A stretch of DNA of 64,000 nucleotides, from positions 836,001 through 900,000 of the forward strand of contig JADJSX010000023.1 in assembly GCA_016711485.1 (NCBI GenBank). Reading direction: 5' to 3'. Source of the DNA: Leptospiraceae bacterium (GTDB taxonomy: Bacteria > Spirochaetota > Leptospiria > Leptospirales > Leptospiraceae). This document shows positions 44,850-54,279 of the stretch, in pieces. Made by a program: the position numbers and the translations under genes. Each line of letters starts with the position of its first letter. Within the stretch, counting starts at the first letter, position 1. The notes under the pieces were generated by a model. It saw only the letters and a program-made list of their open reading frames with translations, had not been told where the DNA came from and did no database searches.

Positions 44850-45298
44850 CTACATTATTTCTAGATTTAGAGAAAACAATCATTCACTCATGGGATGATC
44901 CAATGATAATAAATGAAGAAAGGGTAACAAATAAAATCCGTTCCATCAATCCGGATAAAATTGGTATATATTCTTATGCAATATATGATAGAAAAGATTT
45001 AACAATATTTCAAAGCACAATCCAAGAAGATTTAGAAAATACATTTCAAATTAAAATAGATCCAACTTTGCTAGTTACGGTCGAAGAAATAGCGGATACG
45101 GTCAAACAATTAAAAAATTCAGATGTAAGAACATTTATCCAACAGTATGGAAAACAAAAATCTTTTTCTGAATTTATTAAGCAAAAATATAAAGTCGGAA
45201 AATTTATTTTATTAGACGATCTAGTTGAAAATACAGAAATAATTGAAGGTGATTTGAAAATTCAATTTATAAATCCATTTTTAAAATTACCAGTTTAA
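44846..45298 (+). CDS. HAD-like protein coupled to the ParB-like protein
   Basis: The 150-residue protein begins LFLDLEKTIIHSWDDPMI; the DLExT pattern resembles HAD motif I (DxDxT/V) with Glu in the second position, and KFILLDDLVENTEII resembles motif IV. Short proteins of this type (FLDLEGTVI openings) are common in phage and plasmid regions and may act as nucleotide or nucleic-acid phosphatases. The second catalytic aspartate of motif I appears replaced, so activity is uncertain. Coupling to the ParB-like gene makes a two-gene module. Confidence 0.6.
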   Translation: MTTLFLDLEKTIIHSWDDPMIINEERVTNKIRSINPDKIGIYSYAIYDRKDLTIFQSTIQEDLENTFQIKIDPTLLVTVEEIADTVKQLKNSDVRTFIQQYGKQKSFSEFIKQKYKVGKFILLDDLVENTEIIEGDLKIQFINPFLKLPV

Positions 45299-45330
45299 AT
45301 TATGTTACAATTTCTCTTTAGGAAAGCTAA

Positions 45331-45957
45331 ATGCAAGAATGGTCTGAATCCCAAATAGTTCCTATATCGGCAATCAGCCATCACTTGTATTGTCCGAGGC
45401 AAAATGCTCTTATTCACACGGAAGGAGTATTCAGTGACAATACACTTACGACTTCTGGAAATATAGGACATCAGTTTGTAGATGAAGAGAAAAGTTATAT
45501 AGATCATGGCTTACGTAAAGAAACTTCGTATCGAGTATTTAGTGAACAATATGGAATTAGCGGGATAGCGGATATAATCGAGTTTCCGCAGAATGCGCCT
45601 CCGTTACCGATTGATTATAAAAATGGAAAAATTTCTTCATGGGAGAATCAAGAGTCACAAGTTTGCGCCATTGCATTGTGTTTAGAAGAAATGTTGGATG
45701 TAAAAATAACAACAGGCGCGATTTACCATATTCAATCAAAGAAAAGACATGATTTTTCAATTGAGGAACAATTGCGCATTAAAACGATTCAGACAATTCT
45801 TGAAATACGGGAAAATTTAACCAAAAACAGTCTCCCGAAAGCAGAGTATTCTAAGAAAAAATGCGATAATTGTAGTTTATATTCTTTGTGTATGCCAAAA
45901 CTAAATAATTCAATTCAAATAAATACTATTTTTAAACCGGTAGACTTCTATGGCTGA
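45331..45957 (+). CDS. cas4: Cas4 exonuclease of the adaptation module
   Basis: The 208-residue Cas4 has the iron-sulfur cluster cysteines in LYCPRQ (about residue 21) and CDNCSLYSLC near the C-terminus. RecB-type nuclease residues are in GIADIIEF and PIDYKNGKISSWENQESQVC. Cas4 trims prespacers and checks the PAM with Cas1. Its stop overlaps cas1 by 8 bp. It is separated from cas7 by the inserted genes and starts 32 bp after the HAD-like gene, so the adaptation genes may now depend on a different promoter. Confidence 0.93.
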   Translation: MQEWSESQIVPISAISHHLYCPRQNALIHTEGVFSDNTLTTSGNIGHQFVDEEKSYIDHGLRKETSYRVFSEQYGISGIADIIEFPQNAPPLPIDYKNGKISSWENQESQVCAIALCLEEMLDVKITTGAIYHIQSKKRHDFSIEEQLRIKTIQTILEIRENLTKNSLPKAEYSKKKCDNCSLYSLCMPKLNNSIQINTIFKPVDFYG

Positions 45958-46981
45958 CATTAAATTAAATATTCTTTATATTACACTCGAAGGTTTATAT
46001 CTTCATCATCAATTGGAAAAACTATTAGTAGAAAGAAAGCATGAGACCCTTTTGGAAGTACCTCTCCATCACTTACAGGGGATTACAATTTTTGGAGTAT
46101 GTTCTATTAGTCCGTCTTTATTGCAAAAATGTTTAGAAAAAGGAATTTTTATTTCCTATTTAACTCCGCGTGGAAAATTTCTTGGACGATTGGAAGGGGC
46201 TAATTCCGGTAATGTGTTACTCCGAAAACAACAATTTAAAAAGTCTGAATCAGATTCGGAGAAATTAAAAATTGCTAAGTCTTTCATTGCGGGTAAAATT
46301 CAGAACTCCAGATTGAACATGCTTCGAAGTGCTAGAGATTTAAAAGATGAAACTAAAGAAAAAGAACTTAGAAGTGCAGTTTTAGAATTAGAGGCAAATC
46401 TTAAATCTTTAGAAAATGCGGACTCCGTTGACAGTGCGAGGGGTTACGAGGGAAATTCCGCAAAAACGTATTTTTCTGTATTCGACCACTATATTGTGCA
46501 ACAAAAAACAGAATTTGAATTCACGAAACGAATGAAACGTCCTCCTAGAAGTCGCATAAATGCACTTCTATCATTCGCATATTCTTTATTATCCAATGAT
46601 TGTATTTCCGCCTGTCAAGCCGTTGGACTTGACCCATTTATTGGTTTTTTACATACCGAGCGACCCGGTAGACCTTCTTTGGCACTTGATTTAATGGAAG
46701 AGTTTAGGCCTTTTGCAGATCGTTTTGTCATTACAATGATTAACCGTAAACAAATTCAAGCAAGTGATATAATAGAAAAGACTGGCTCTGTCTATATGAT
46801 GACTGATGCTGCGAGGAAAAATTTTTTAACTGCATATCAAAATCGTAAACAAGAGGAAATAACTCATTATCTGCTAGATCAAAAATGCAGAATTGGAGAA
46901 TTGTTTATTTTACAAGCTAGAATTTTAGCCAGAACAATTCGTGGTGAAATGGATTCATATATACCATATATTTGGAAATAA
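45950..46981 (+). CDS. cas1: Cas1 spacer integrase, type I-C
   Basis: The 343-residue integrase has the usual type I-C layout: LYITLEGLYLHHQLEKLLVE at the start, PLHHLQGITIFG, ARGYEGNSAKTYFSVFDHYI with the active-site glutamate, RSRINALLSFAYSLL, and the metal-binding HTERPGRPSLALDLMEEFRP with histidine and glutamates. All catalytic residues appear present. With Cas2 it inserts new spacers at the leader end. It overlaps cas4 by 8 bp and precedes cas2 by 3 bp. Confidence 0.95.
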   Translation: MADIKLNILYITLEGLYLHHQLEKLLVERKHETLLEVPLHHLQGITIFGVCSISPSLLQKCLEKGIFISYLTPRGKFLGRLEGANSGNVLLRKQQFKKSESDSEKLKIAKSFIAGKIQNSRLNMLRSARDLKDETKEKELRSAVLELEANLKSLENADSVDSARGYEGNSAKTYFSVFDHYIVQQKTEFEFTKRMKRPPRSRINALLSFAYSLLSNDCISACQAVGLDPFIGFLHTERPGRPSLALDLMEEFRPFADRFVITMINRKQIQASDIIEKTGSVYMMTDAARKNFLTAYQNRKQEEITHYLLDQKCRIGELFILQARILARTIRGEMDSYIPYIWK

Positions 46982-46984
46982 AAA

Positions 46985-47275
46985 ATGTTTATATTAGTTT
47001 GTTATGATGTAGAAACTTTAACTAGAGAAGGAAAAAGGCGACTTCGAAAAGTTGCAAAACTTTGTGAAAGTTACGGACAAAGAGTGCAGCATTCTATTTT
47101 TGAGTGTAAGATGGAAAAATCTCTTTATCTGGTTTTTGAAAATAAATTAGTTTCCATTATAAATATAAAAACGGATAGTTTAAGGATTTATATTCTTGAC
47201 GAAGATTCTATAAAGAAGATAAAGAATTTTGGTATTGCATCTATCATTGACTATGAAGAACCACTTATCCTATAA
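46985..47275 (+). CDS. cas2: Cas2 adaptation protein
   Basis: The 96-residue ferredoxin-fold protein begins MFILVCYDVET with the conserved aspartate and continues RRLRKVAKLCESYGQRVQHS and DSLRIYILDEDS. It bridges Cas1 dimers during spacer capture. It ends about 200 bp before the first repeat. Length and motifs are normal. Confidence 0.95.
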   Translation: MFILVCYDVETLTREGKRRLRKVAKLCESYGQRVQHSIFECKMEKSLYLVFENKLVSIINIKTDSLRIYILDEDSIKKIKNFGIASIIDYEEPLIL

Positions 47276-47476
47276 AAGCGCGCGAACCTATTTCTCCCGA
47301 CAAACTAGCCTAGTTTCGCAAAAACAAAATCACTCATTAATTTACTTATCCATTGACATCCCTGCCCTAAAAAGAAAACCTTTTTGTATACACCAAAAAC
47401 TATACTTCGCAAAACTCATTTTAAACTATGAGTATACCGCGAACCTAAGCGAAATTTATACGCGGAGAAATCCGCT
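47276..47476 (+). promoter_or_regulatory. Probable CRISPR leader
   Basis: The 201 bp between cas2 and the first repeat lie on the side where type I-C leaders occur, upstream of repeats that end in ATTGAAAC. It is AT-rich, with GCGCGAACCTA near 47281 echoed as CGCGAACCTAA near 47439 (two near-direct repeats). It should hold the array promoter and integration signals. A spanning frame (47229-47510) is not considered coding. Confidence 0.65.
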
Positions 47477-49120
47477 GTTTCTCTCTTCAGAAATGAAGAG
47501 AGTGGATTGAAACTTATTTTCTAGTTTATGTTTCTCCTTCAGAAATGAAGAGAGTGGATTGAAAAGTTGACCTTAAAAGTTTCTCTCTTCAGAAATGAAG
47601 AGAGTGGATTGAAACAAATTGGTTTTGACGTTTTAATGTTATGCTTACTGCGTTTCTCTCTTCAGAAATGAAGAGAGTGGATTGAAACATAAAAAATAAT
47701 TACAAAATACAATTTTTTTATTTGGTTTCTCTCTTCAGAAATGAAGAGAGTGGATTGAAACGTGAAAAAATGCGGAATTGATACAGGAGAATATTGGTTT
47801 CTCTCTTCAGAAATGAAGAGAGTGGATTGAAACAATATTGTCCTGCTAAAAGTGCTTGTCCTGAGTTGTTTCTCTCTTCAGAAATGAAGAGAGTGGATTG
47901 AAACTTATCCTCATCTTTGATTTTTGCCGAGTTGCAATGTTTCTCTCTTCAGAAATGAAGAGAGTGGATTGAAACAAAGTCTCATTAAATTGCGGAGGTA
48001 AAACGCCCTTGGTTTCTCTCTTCAGAAATGAAGAGAGTGGATTGAAACAGGTTGGGCTAAGGAAAGTTGGTTTGACGAATCGTTTCTCTCTTCAGAAATG
48101 AAGAGAGTGGATTGAAACATTCTAATTGTAAATTTCTTACGCACCCGGCTAGGTTTCTCTCTTCAGAAATGAAGAGAGTGGATTGAAACAAAAGATGTAA
48201 CGATTGTAGGAATTACAGCCCCCGCGTTTCTCTCTTCAGAAATGAAGAGAGTGGATTGAAACAGGAATAAAGCCTTTACCTAGCGACGTTGTTTTAGTTT
48301 CTCTCTTCAGAAATGAAGAGAGTGGATTGAAACTAGGAAGTAAGGACTCATATAATTATCCTCATTGTTTCTCTCTTCAGAAATGAAGAGAGTGGATTGA
48401 AACAGAACACCATTGATCTATTGGAACTAGCGGAAAACGGTTTCTCTCTTCAGAAATGAAGAGAGTGGATTGAAACTATGTATGGGAGAAAGACGGGCAA
48501 ATACTGATTATGTTTCTCTCTTCAGAAATGAAGAGAGTGGATTGAAACCTTCAAGTCCTAATGCAATTCGTTCCTATCCTGCTGGTTTCTCTCTTCAGAA
48601 ATGAAGAGAGTGGATTGAAACCATGTTTCGAGAAGAAATGTTCACCCTAGAGGCTAGTTTCTCTCTTCAGAAATGAAGAGAGTGGATTGAAACACGTCTC
48701 CTACTTCCATTAATATAGGTGGAACTCGTTTCTCTCTTCAGAAATGAAGAGAGTGGATTGAAACTTCTTTCTTGGTTCCGTTGACTGCATAAACTCTAGT
48801 TTCTCTCTTCAGAAATGAAGAGAGTGGATTGAAACTACACTACGTAAAAATTTTACAAGCAATACAAAAGTTTCTCTCTTCAGAAATGAAGAGAGTGGAT
48901 TGAAACATGGGTTGCCGGAAAAGATCCTGACTCAAGAGTTGTTTCTCTCTTCAGAAATGAAGAGAGTGGATTGAAACTAAGATTAGTGAAATTCTGTTTT
49001 CTTTCACTATTGTTTCTCTCTTCAGAAATGAAGAGAGTGGATTGAAACATTACAAGATAGGATTCATCTGCTAATAAATGACTGTTTCTCTCTTCAGAAA
49101 TGAAGAGAGTGGATTGAAAC
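47477..49120 (+). CRISPR. Type I-C CRISPR array, 24 repeats and 23 spacers
   Basis: The 37-nt repeat starts GTTTCTCTCTTCAG and ends GAGTGGATTGAAAC, with an internal CTCTCTTCA / TGAAGAGAG palindrome, as in Cas5c-processed repeats. I count 24 repeat copies; 21 spacers are 33-36 nt. The two leader-proximal spacers are abnormal: 47514-47529 (16 nt) and 47566-47578 (13 nt). The repeat between them (47530-47565) is 36 nt, lacks one base in the CTCTCT run and ends in A. All other repeats look identical by eye, including the last, so the trailer end shows no decay. Spacer targets were not searched. Confidence 0.97.
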
Positions 49121-49186
49121 AATTTGGAGTTCAGCTTGTTTCTGTTCGTCTATTGGTTGGTTCATCTATGATGATAACATAGGGGT

Positions 49187-49528
49187 TTGTCAATAGTCCA
49201 AGATCATACCTTAGTAGTCGGAAACAATGGTATATTTTACGCTACCGACGCAAATTGGAGCGGACAGTTAGGCAATAGAACTACAACAGATGCAAATGTT
49301 CCTGTAGTTGTGCATGCGGATAATACTAGTAATCCGTTTAAAGTAGATTTAGTTGCCATTAATGGTGGCAATAAACATATCATTGCTCGAGGAAGAGATT
49401 TTTCGGCGGCAATAAAAGAAGATGGTTCTATCTGGGTTTGGGAAGATGATAATGGTGGTGGAGTTTTCGGAAATGGATCCTTAAATGTCCAGTCATCCTT
49501 TCCAAAAAAGCTGAATTTTATGTCTTGA
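49187..49528 (+). pseudogene. Fragment of an RCC1-repeat protein
   Basis: The frame has no ATG (first usable codon TTG at 49187, just after an in-frame TAA). It encodes about 113 residues with RCC1-type beta-propeller blade motifs: TDANWSGQLGN, VAINGGNKHIIARGRDFSAAIKEDGSIWVW (split: GGNKHIIARGRD, SAAIKEDGSIWVW) and GGGVFGNG. RCC1-like proteins usually have five to seven blades, so this is the tail of a larger gene cut off 66 bp after the CRISPR array. Confidence 0.6.
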
Positions 49529-49645
49529 CTTTCCGTTCGAGAAACTCTAATTTAAAGCAAAAGATTTGCAATAATTTAAGTAAAAGTGTAGTGTTGTCAA
49601 TTATGGTAGCAAAATAGTGTAGGTGTTTTTTTAACGAGAAAGTAT

Positions 49646-51412
49646 ATGAAATATAAATTAAATTTATTGATTAATAAAATGGAGAAAATATTTTTTTACA
49701 GACGGGATAATGGAGATATCCCATTGTTATCTAAGCTCTCAATGCCAATATTTATAATTCTCTTAATTGTAAGTTTTCAAAATTGTAGACCAAAGATCGA
49801 GAGGAATATTTTAGAATTTCTGAATTTTTTTTCAAGGACTAATTCGGCTGTTAATCCGATTAATCTTAATTATCCGGTAACTATTCTAGACTTTACAATA
49901 AATGCTTCCATTATAACTCAAACTCCAACTTTTTCAGGTGCTTCGATTGTATCTTGTGTTTCCAGTCCTAGTTTACCTTTGGGCCTTATTCTGAATAATA
50001 CGACTTGTGAAATTACCGGTACTCCGACTGTTATACAGGCTGCGATAAATTATACAATTACTGCAAGTGATTCTAATCTTAGCACTGCTTCGGCGAACAT
50101 ATCTATTACTATTAGTGCTAATCCACCTTCCGTATTAACGTATGCAAATAATCCATTTTCATTTAAGATTGGTCAAGCGGTATCTAATCAAATTCCAACG
50201 TATACTGGGACGATTGTAAATTGTTCAGTTCCTAGTGGTCCTTTTTTGCCTCCCGGATTAACAATTGATAACTCTTGCATAATTAGTGGAACTCCTACCG
50301 CGACACAAGCAGCGACCAATCACACTATATTAGCGAGTAACGCATTTGGAAGTACGAACTCGACCATTAATATTACGGTAGTTGATGTCCCTCCGTCTAA
50401 CTTAGTTTATTCTAGCACCAGTTATACATTTACACAAAACGTTGCGATTACAAATCAGACTCCCACATTTAGTGGATTTGTTGCGAATTGTACGGCTAAT
50501 CCTACTTTACCAGCTGGATTATTTATTAGCGGAGCTACATGTACAATTAGTGGAACACCGACGACAACACAAGTTTCGACTCCCTATATTATTACTGCGG
50601 CAAATATATATGGGACAACTAATACTACGATCAATATTTTTATTCAAATTCCACCACCATCGGCACTAACGTATCCACTTACAGGAAATTATACATTTAT
50701 ACTTAACGCTCCCATTTCGCCAGTGGTTACTCCAACTTTTTCTGGAACAATTACTAGTTGTACTTCCAATATTCCGTTTCCGTCTGGATTATCTTTAAGT
50801 AGTCAGTGTGTGATTAGCGGGACTCCAACTGTTGCATTCAGTTCTACTGGTTATACAATCACGGCTACGAATTCGAGTGGATTTACTACCGCAAATATTG
50901 CATTAGCCGTTACCGTAAATCTAAATAAAAGAATTTTTGTAACGACTGGAATCTTTCGACCATCTGTAGATTTTACTTTTCCTAGTGAAGCCGATGCACT
51001 TTGTAACTCTGATTCTGCGGCGCCTTCTGGGGGAACCTTTAAAGCGATGATTGTAGGTAATTCAGCAGGGAACGTTAGGTCTGCATCTCCTACACTACAA
51101 GACTGGGTATTGCAACCTTCTACTACCTATCATCTGCCGGATGGAATAAATCAGTTAGGAGTTACGAATGCTGTATCTCTTTTTAATACTACACTATTTG
51201 TAAATCTTACCTCTTCCCCAACTTCTTATTGGACAGGTCTAGCTACAGATTGGTCTACGTCAGTAAGCAGCAACTGTTCTAATTGGAATACTGCTAATAA
51301 TGGCCAGTCTGGATTTGTTGGAAATAGTAATTCAACTTTTACCGGTACGGTTATTTCTGCTGGAACTGCCACCTGTGATTTAGGGAAGTCATTTCTTTGC
51401 GTAGAGCAGTAA
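49646..51412 (+). CDS. Surface lipoprotein with putative Ig-like repeats and a DUF1554 domain
   Basis: The predicted protein is 588 residues from 49646. A start at 49742 (MPIFIILLIVSFQNC) would give a compact lipoprotein signal with the lipid-modified cysteine in SFQNC and looks better biologically, but neither start has a clear ribosome site. Four to five repeats of about 90 residues follow (LPxGLxxxxxxCxISGTPTxxQ), typical of He_PIG/putative-Ig folds. The last 160 residues match DUF1554 (RIFVTTGIF, FPSEADALCNSD, GTFKAMIVG, YWTGLATDW, CDLGKSFLCVEQ), a C-terminal domain of Leptospira lipoproteins. Surface exposure is inferred. Confidence 0.82.
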   Translation: MKYKLNLLINKMEKIFFYRRDNGDIPLLSKLSMPIFIILLIVSFQNCRPKIERNILEFLNFFSRTNSAVNPINLNYPVTILDFTINASIITQTPTFSGASIVSCVSSPSLPLGLILNNTTCEITGTPTVIQAAINYTITASDSNLSTASANISITISANPPSVLTYANNPFSFKIGQAVSNQIPTYTGTIVNCSVPSGPFLPPGLTIDNSCIISGTPTATQAATNHTILASNAFGSTNSTINITVVDVPPSNLVYSSTSYTFTQNVAITNQTPTFSGFVANCTANPTLPAGLFISGATCTISGTPTTTQVSTPYIITAANIYGTTNTTINIFIQIPPPSALTYPLTGNYTFILNAPISPVVTPTFSGTITSCTSNIPFPSGLSLSSQCVISGTPTVAFSSTGYTITATNSSGFTTANIALAVTVNLNKRIFVTTGIFRPSVDFTFPSEADALCNSDSAAPSGGTFKAMIVGNSAGNVRSASPTLQDWVLQPSTTYHLPDGINQLGVTNAVSLFNTTLFVNLTSSPTSYWTGLATDWSTSVSSNCSNWNTANNGQSGFVGNSNSTFTGTVISAGTATCDLGKSFLCVEQ

Positions 51413-51531
51413 TATGTATGAGTGAATAGAATAAAAATACATATTTATAAATACGAAAAAAAACAGTTTCTCTCCGGAACGATAGACGAAATGAAAAGAA
51501 AAATTCTGATTTTTCTTAAAAAGGATATAAA

Positions 51532-51936
51532 ATGTGTAAAACCATAAAACAAAAAATCAAATTCAATTTCTCTCCAGAAATTGTTTATGCTCTACTGATG
51601 GAAACGAAAAAACATGAAGCCGTTACGGGAAGAAAAGCAGTCATTAGTAGTAGGGTCGGTGGAAATTTCTCGGCATATAATGGATATATTACTGGGGTTA
51701 ATGTTGATTTACTTTCGGGGAAAAGAATCGTCCAAGCTTGGAGGGTATCCGATTTTCCAGAAGGAATTTTTTCTATGGCAAGTTTCGTATTCACTCGGAC
51801 TAAGGATGGCGGAACGGAATTAGTTTTAACTCACCGAGGTGTTCCTAAACACCTTATTCCTGCCATTGAAAAAGGCTGGCGCGAACATTATTGGGATAAA
51901 ATTAAGAATTATAATTCTAGTAAAAATAATAAATAA
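51532..51936 (+). CDS. AHSA1/SRPBCC family protein
   Basis: The 134-residue protein matches the activator-of-Hsp90 (AHSA1) START-like fold: FSPEIVYALLMETKKHEAVT at the start, VGGNFSAYNGYITG, LLSGKRIVQAWRVSDFPEG and the C-terminal helix HLIPAIEKGWREHYW. Such proteins bind small hydrophobic ligands; the ligand is unknown. It is 13 bp upstream of a lipoprotein gene and may be co-transcribed with it. Confidence 0.8.
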   Translation: MCKTIKQKIKFNFSPEIVYALLMETKKHEAVTGRKAVISSRVGGNFSAYNGYITGVNVDLLSGKRIVQAWRVSDFPEGIFSMASFVFTRTKDGGTELVLTHRGVPKHLIPAIEKGWREHYWDKIKNYNSSKNNK

Positions 51937-51949
51937 AAGTATAAATCTT

Positions 51950-52666
51950 ATGAAAATAAATTTAATTTTTTTATTACTTATATTTACTTTAATTGTCTGC
52001 CAGTCTATTTTAAGCGAAAAAAATTCTGTTTCCAAAATGAAAATTAATCTAATTGGTTTTAATAAAAAAGGAGCTAGTTCAGTTAGAGCGACTAAGTATA
52101 ATAATCCTCATTATACTTATGCATGGTATCCTAGAACCTATAATTTTAGTCATATCGGACAAGACGTTTCGTTTACAGGAGTTGTCATAGAAAACAATGG
52201 AGTTATTGGTTTAACTTCTTACCCGGGCGGATTTCAACCAGTAATCGCTGAAACATTGGTCGTTGGTTCAGTTGTAAAGGTAAGCGGGAAATTAGTTGTC
52301 CAACTTGAACGTTCTTATTGGACGGATTATGCAATTGAATCTAAACGTACTGAGATCATTTACACAAAAGAAGAAGTAGAAAAAGAACGACTAATGGCTA
52401 TTAAGCTTTGGAAACATTTTTTTCCCACAAGTGACCTTCGTTGTTTTGCTACTCAGCGTAAGTATAAATTCGTTGACCCACCAAAATTAAAGGAATTTTC
52501 AACGAACTGGGATAGTGAGAGTCGCAGGTTTATTTTTAATTTTGCAGAGTCCACGGGTCTTCCTCGTAGCCGACTTGTTCGGGAATTTTATATCTTATTT
52601 AAAGCCAAATCGACTTCTCTTGATTTAGTCGAAGGACTTTGTTATTTTTGGGAAGATTTATGTTAA
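51950..52666 (+). CDS. Lipoprotein of unknown function
   Basis: I use the ATG at 51950, which gives a classic signal (MKINLIFLLLIFTLIVC) with a lipobox cysteine at 17; the open frame extends 111 bp further up but would bury this signal. The mature part of about 220 residues has an OB-like segment (SHIGQDVSFTGVVIENN, ETLVVGSVVKVSGKLVVQLE) and then a region with YKFVDPPKLKEFSTNWDSES and GLPRSRLVREFYILF. I do not recognise a named family. It is probably anchored in a membrane facing the periplasm or surface. Confidence 0.7.
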   Translation: MKINLIFLLLIFTLIVCQSILSEKNSVSKMKINLIGFNKKGASSVRATKYNNPHYTYAWYPRTYNFSHIGQDVSFTGVVIENNGVIGLTSYPGGFQPVIAETLVVGSVVKVSGKLVVQLERSYWTDYAIESKRTEIIYTKEEVEKERLMAIKLWKHFFPTSDLRCFATQRKYKFVDPPKLKEFSTNWDSESRRFIFNFAESTGLPRSRLVREFYILFKAKSTSLDLVEGLCYFWEDLC

Positions 52667-52696
52667 CGGAAATTTGAAAGAGTTTACACCTGACTC

Positions 52697-54041
52697 TTAA
52701 TGCTACTTTGTCAAGTCGGAGTTGAAATAAAGATTGTACAAAAGAAAGGATTTATAATATTGTTCGTGTGGATTTCATACTTAACGAGCATTCCGATTTA
52801 TTTAGCGAGTATATAAATTCTTTCGATCCATTATGGGTAAGGAAAGAGCAAAAAGAATATTTTGAGAAGACCTTAAAAGGTTTTAGTTCAGAGATAAAAC
52901 GGAAAAATATTGAGCGGATTTCCGAAACGATAATAGATCAGGATTATCAAAATCTCCATCATTTCATTACAACTTCTCCTTGGGATAAGAAGGATATGAA
53001 TGAGATACGTATTAACTTTATGCGAGAGCATAGTAACTCTTATCCGACAAAGAAAGCGATATTAGTCATTGATGATTCTGGTGTTCTTAAAAGAGGCAAT
53101 TCGACAGAAGGCGTTGGGCATCAATATATTGGTCAAGTTGGAAAAGTGGCTAATGGCAACGTATTCGTAACCTCACATTTAGTGAGTGAGTTCAAGCATA
53201 TGCCATTAGATATAAAAGAATTTATACCCGAAGATAAAACTAAAACCAAAGAAGAACAAAAATTTACAACAAAGATAGAGATTGCGATTTTTCTAATAGA
53301 AGAAGCTATTCGACGAGGAATCAAATTTGAATTCGTTGTTGCAGATGCATGGTATGGTTCTAGCCCTAATTTTACTGACTATTTAGAGGCTAAAGGTTTG
53401 AAGTATATTGTATCAATTAAAAGTAATCGAAATATATTTTACAAATTTCCTAATGATTTAAAAAGTAGTGAGCACAAGATAAGTGAGTTACTTACACTCA
53501 TAGAGCCTGACGCATTTCGCCCCTTAGATATTAAATTATCTGATGGTTCGATTAAGAAAATATTTTTTGTTAGGATGGATTTGAAAGTAAAGGGATTAAG
53601 TGGAAAAGAAGAGTGATAATTGAAACTGATAGAATTGGTGATTGGGCAAATGCAGAGGTAAGTTATTTTATTTCCAATGCAACTGAATTGCGCGATGACA
53701 CTGTTATCCGCTACTATCATAGACGGAATTGGATAGAAGTATTCTATAGAGAAGTAAAAGACTTTCTAGGTGCAGACGAATATCAAGTACGGAGTATGGA
53801 TAGAATTCTTCGACATTGGACATTATGCATAGTAACCTACAGCATGATGCAATGGCTACAACATGGAAAAGCAATCAAGGAATTCGTAAAAAAAAACGAT
53901 TGACCTTTGGAGACGTTCAAACTGTATGCAGGATTTATTTGAAAAAAAGAATAATTGAACTCGCTACTTTAGATCCTAGTATTTTCCTAAAACACCTTGA
54001 TGGAATTTTAATAGCCCTTTAAGATGACAAAGTCGCATTAA
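52697..54041 (+). mobile_element. IS701-type insertion sequence, complete ends, broken transposase
   Basis: Terminal inverted repeats of 17 bp were found: TTAATGCTACTTTGTCA at 52697-52713 and, on the minus strand from the right end, TTAATGCGACTTTGTCA (54025-54041), with one mismatch. TTAA stands at both ends and may be a target duplication or part of the repeat. The 1345-bp length suits the IS701 family. A fragment of the ACCTTACGC repeat family abuts the right end. Confidence 0.8.
52768..54022 (+). pseudogene. IS701-family DDE transposase with two frameshifts
   Basis: Three frames join into one transposase. The first (GTG at 52768 to about 53616) has the DDE core: VIDDSGVLKRGNSTEGVGHQY, IGQVGKVANGNVFVTSHLV and FVVADAWYGSSPNF. 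The second (from about 53613) has DDTVIRYYHRRNWIEVFYRE with the catalytic glutamate and KDFLGADEYQVRS. The third starts at a nine-A run near 53889-53897 and ends at 54022 (RLTFGDVQTVCRIYLKKR). Both breaks are single-base, so the element is old, edited in transcription or missequenced. Confidence 0.82.
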
Positions 54042-54047
54042 TAAATG

Positions 54048-54230
54048 ATGTTACTTTAAAAAAAGTAAAATTATGAAATTTAAAGTGTAATTCACAATAT
54101 TAGAAAAATCGTATTCGCTCAATTAACTTCACCTAGCGTTTTTTTAAAATCTGAAGGTCTTGCAGAATGGAGATTAACCGAACAAGAGCTAGAGGAATGG
54201 AAGTTTAGTGGACTAACGCGAGTCGACTAA
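54048..54230 (+). repeat. Fragment of the ACCTTACGC repeat family and a short gene remnant
   Basis: ATGTTACTTTAAAAAAAGTA, AAATTATGAAATTTAAAGTG and CACAATATTAGAAAA (54048-54107) match the opening of the copies at 27655 and 58785. After it, 54123-54230 is open and reads LTSPSVFLKSEGLAEWRLTE, QELEEWKFSGLTRVD, stop. The tail looks coding (balanced, charged helix) but has no start and no family that I know; it is probably the end of a gene cut by rearrangement. Confidence 0.45.
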
Positions 54231-54279
54231 ATATGTAGTAGTCCTCTATGGGATGCGGGCTGATTAAGCGGATACATTA

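Noticed and set aside
47229..47510. 93-residue frame across the CRISPR leader
   Set aside because: It overlaps cas2 and the first repeat and has the composition of a non-coding leader.
47477..49120. Self-targeting spacers
   Set aside because: I compared several spacers by eye with the rest of the window and saw no match, but the check was not exhaustive.
48880..49122. Minus-strand frame inside the CRISPR array
   Set aside because: It is made of translated repeats and spacers.
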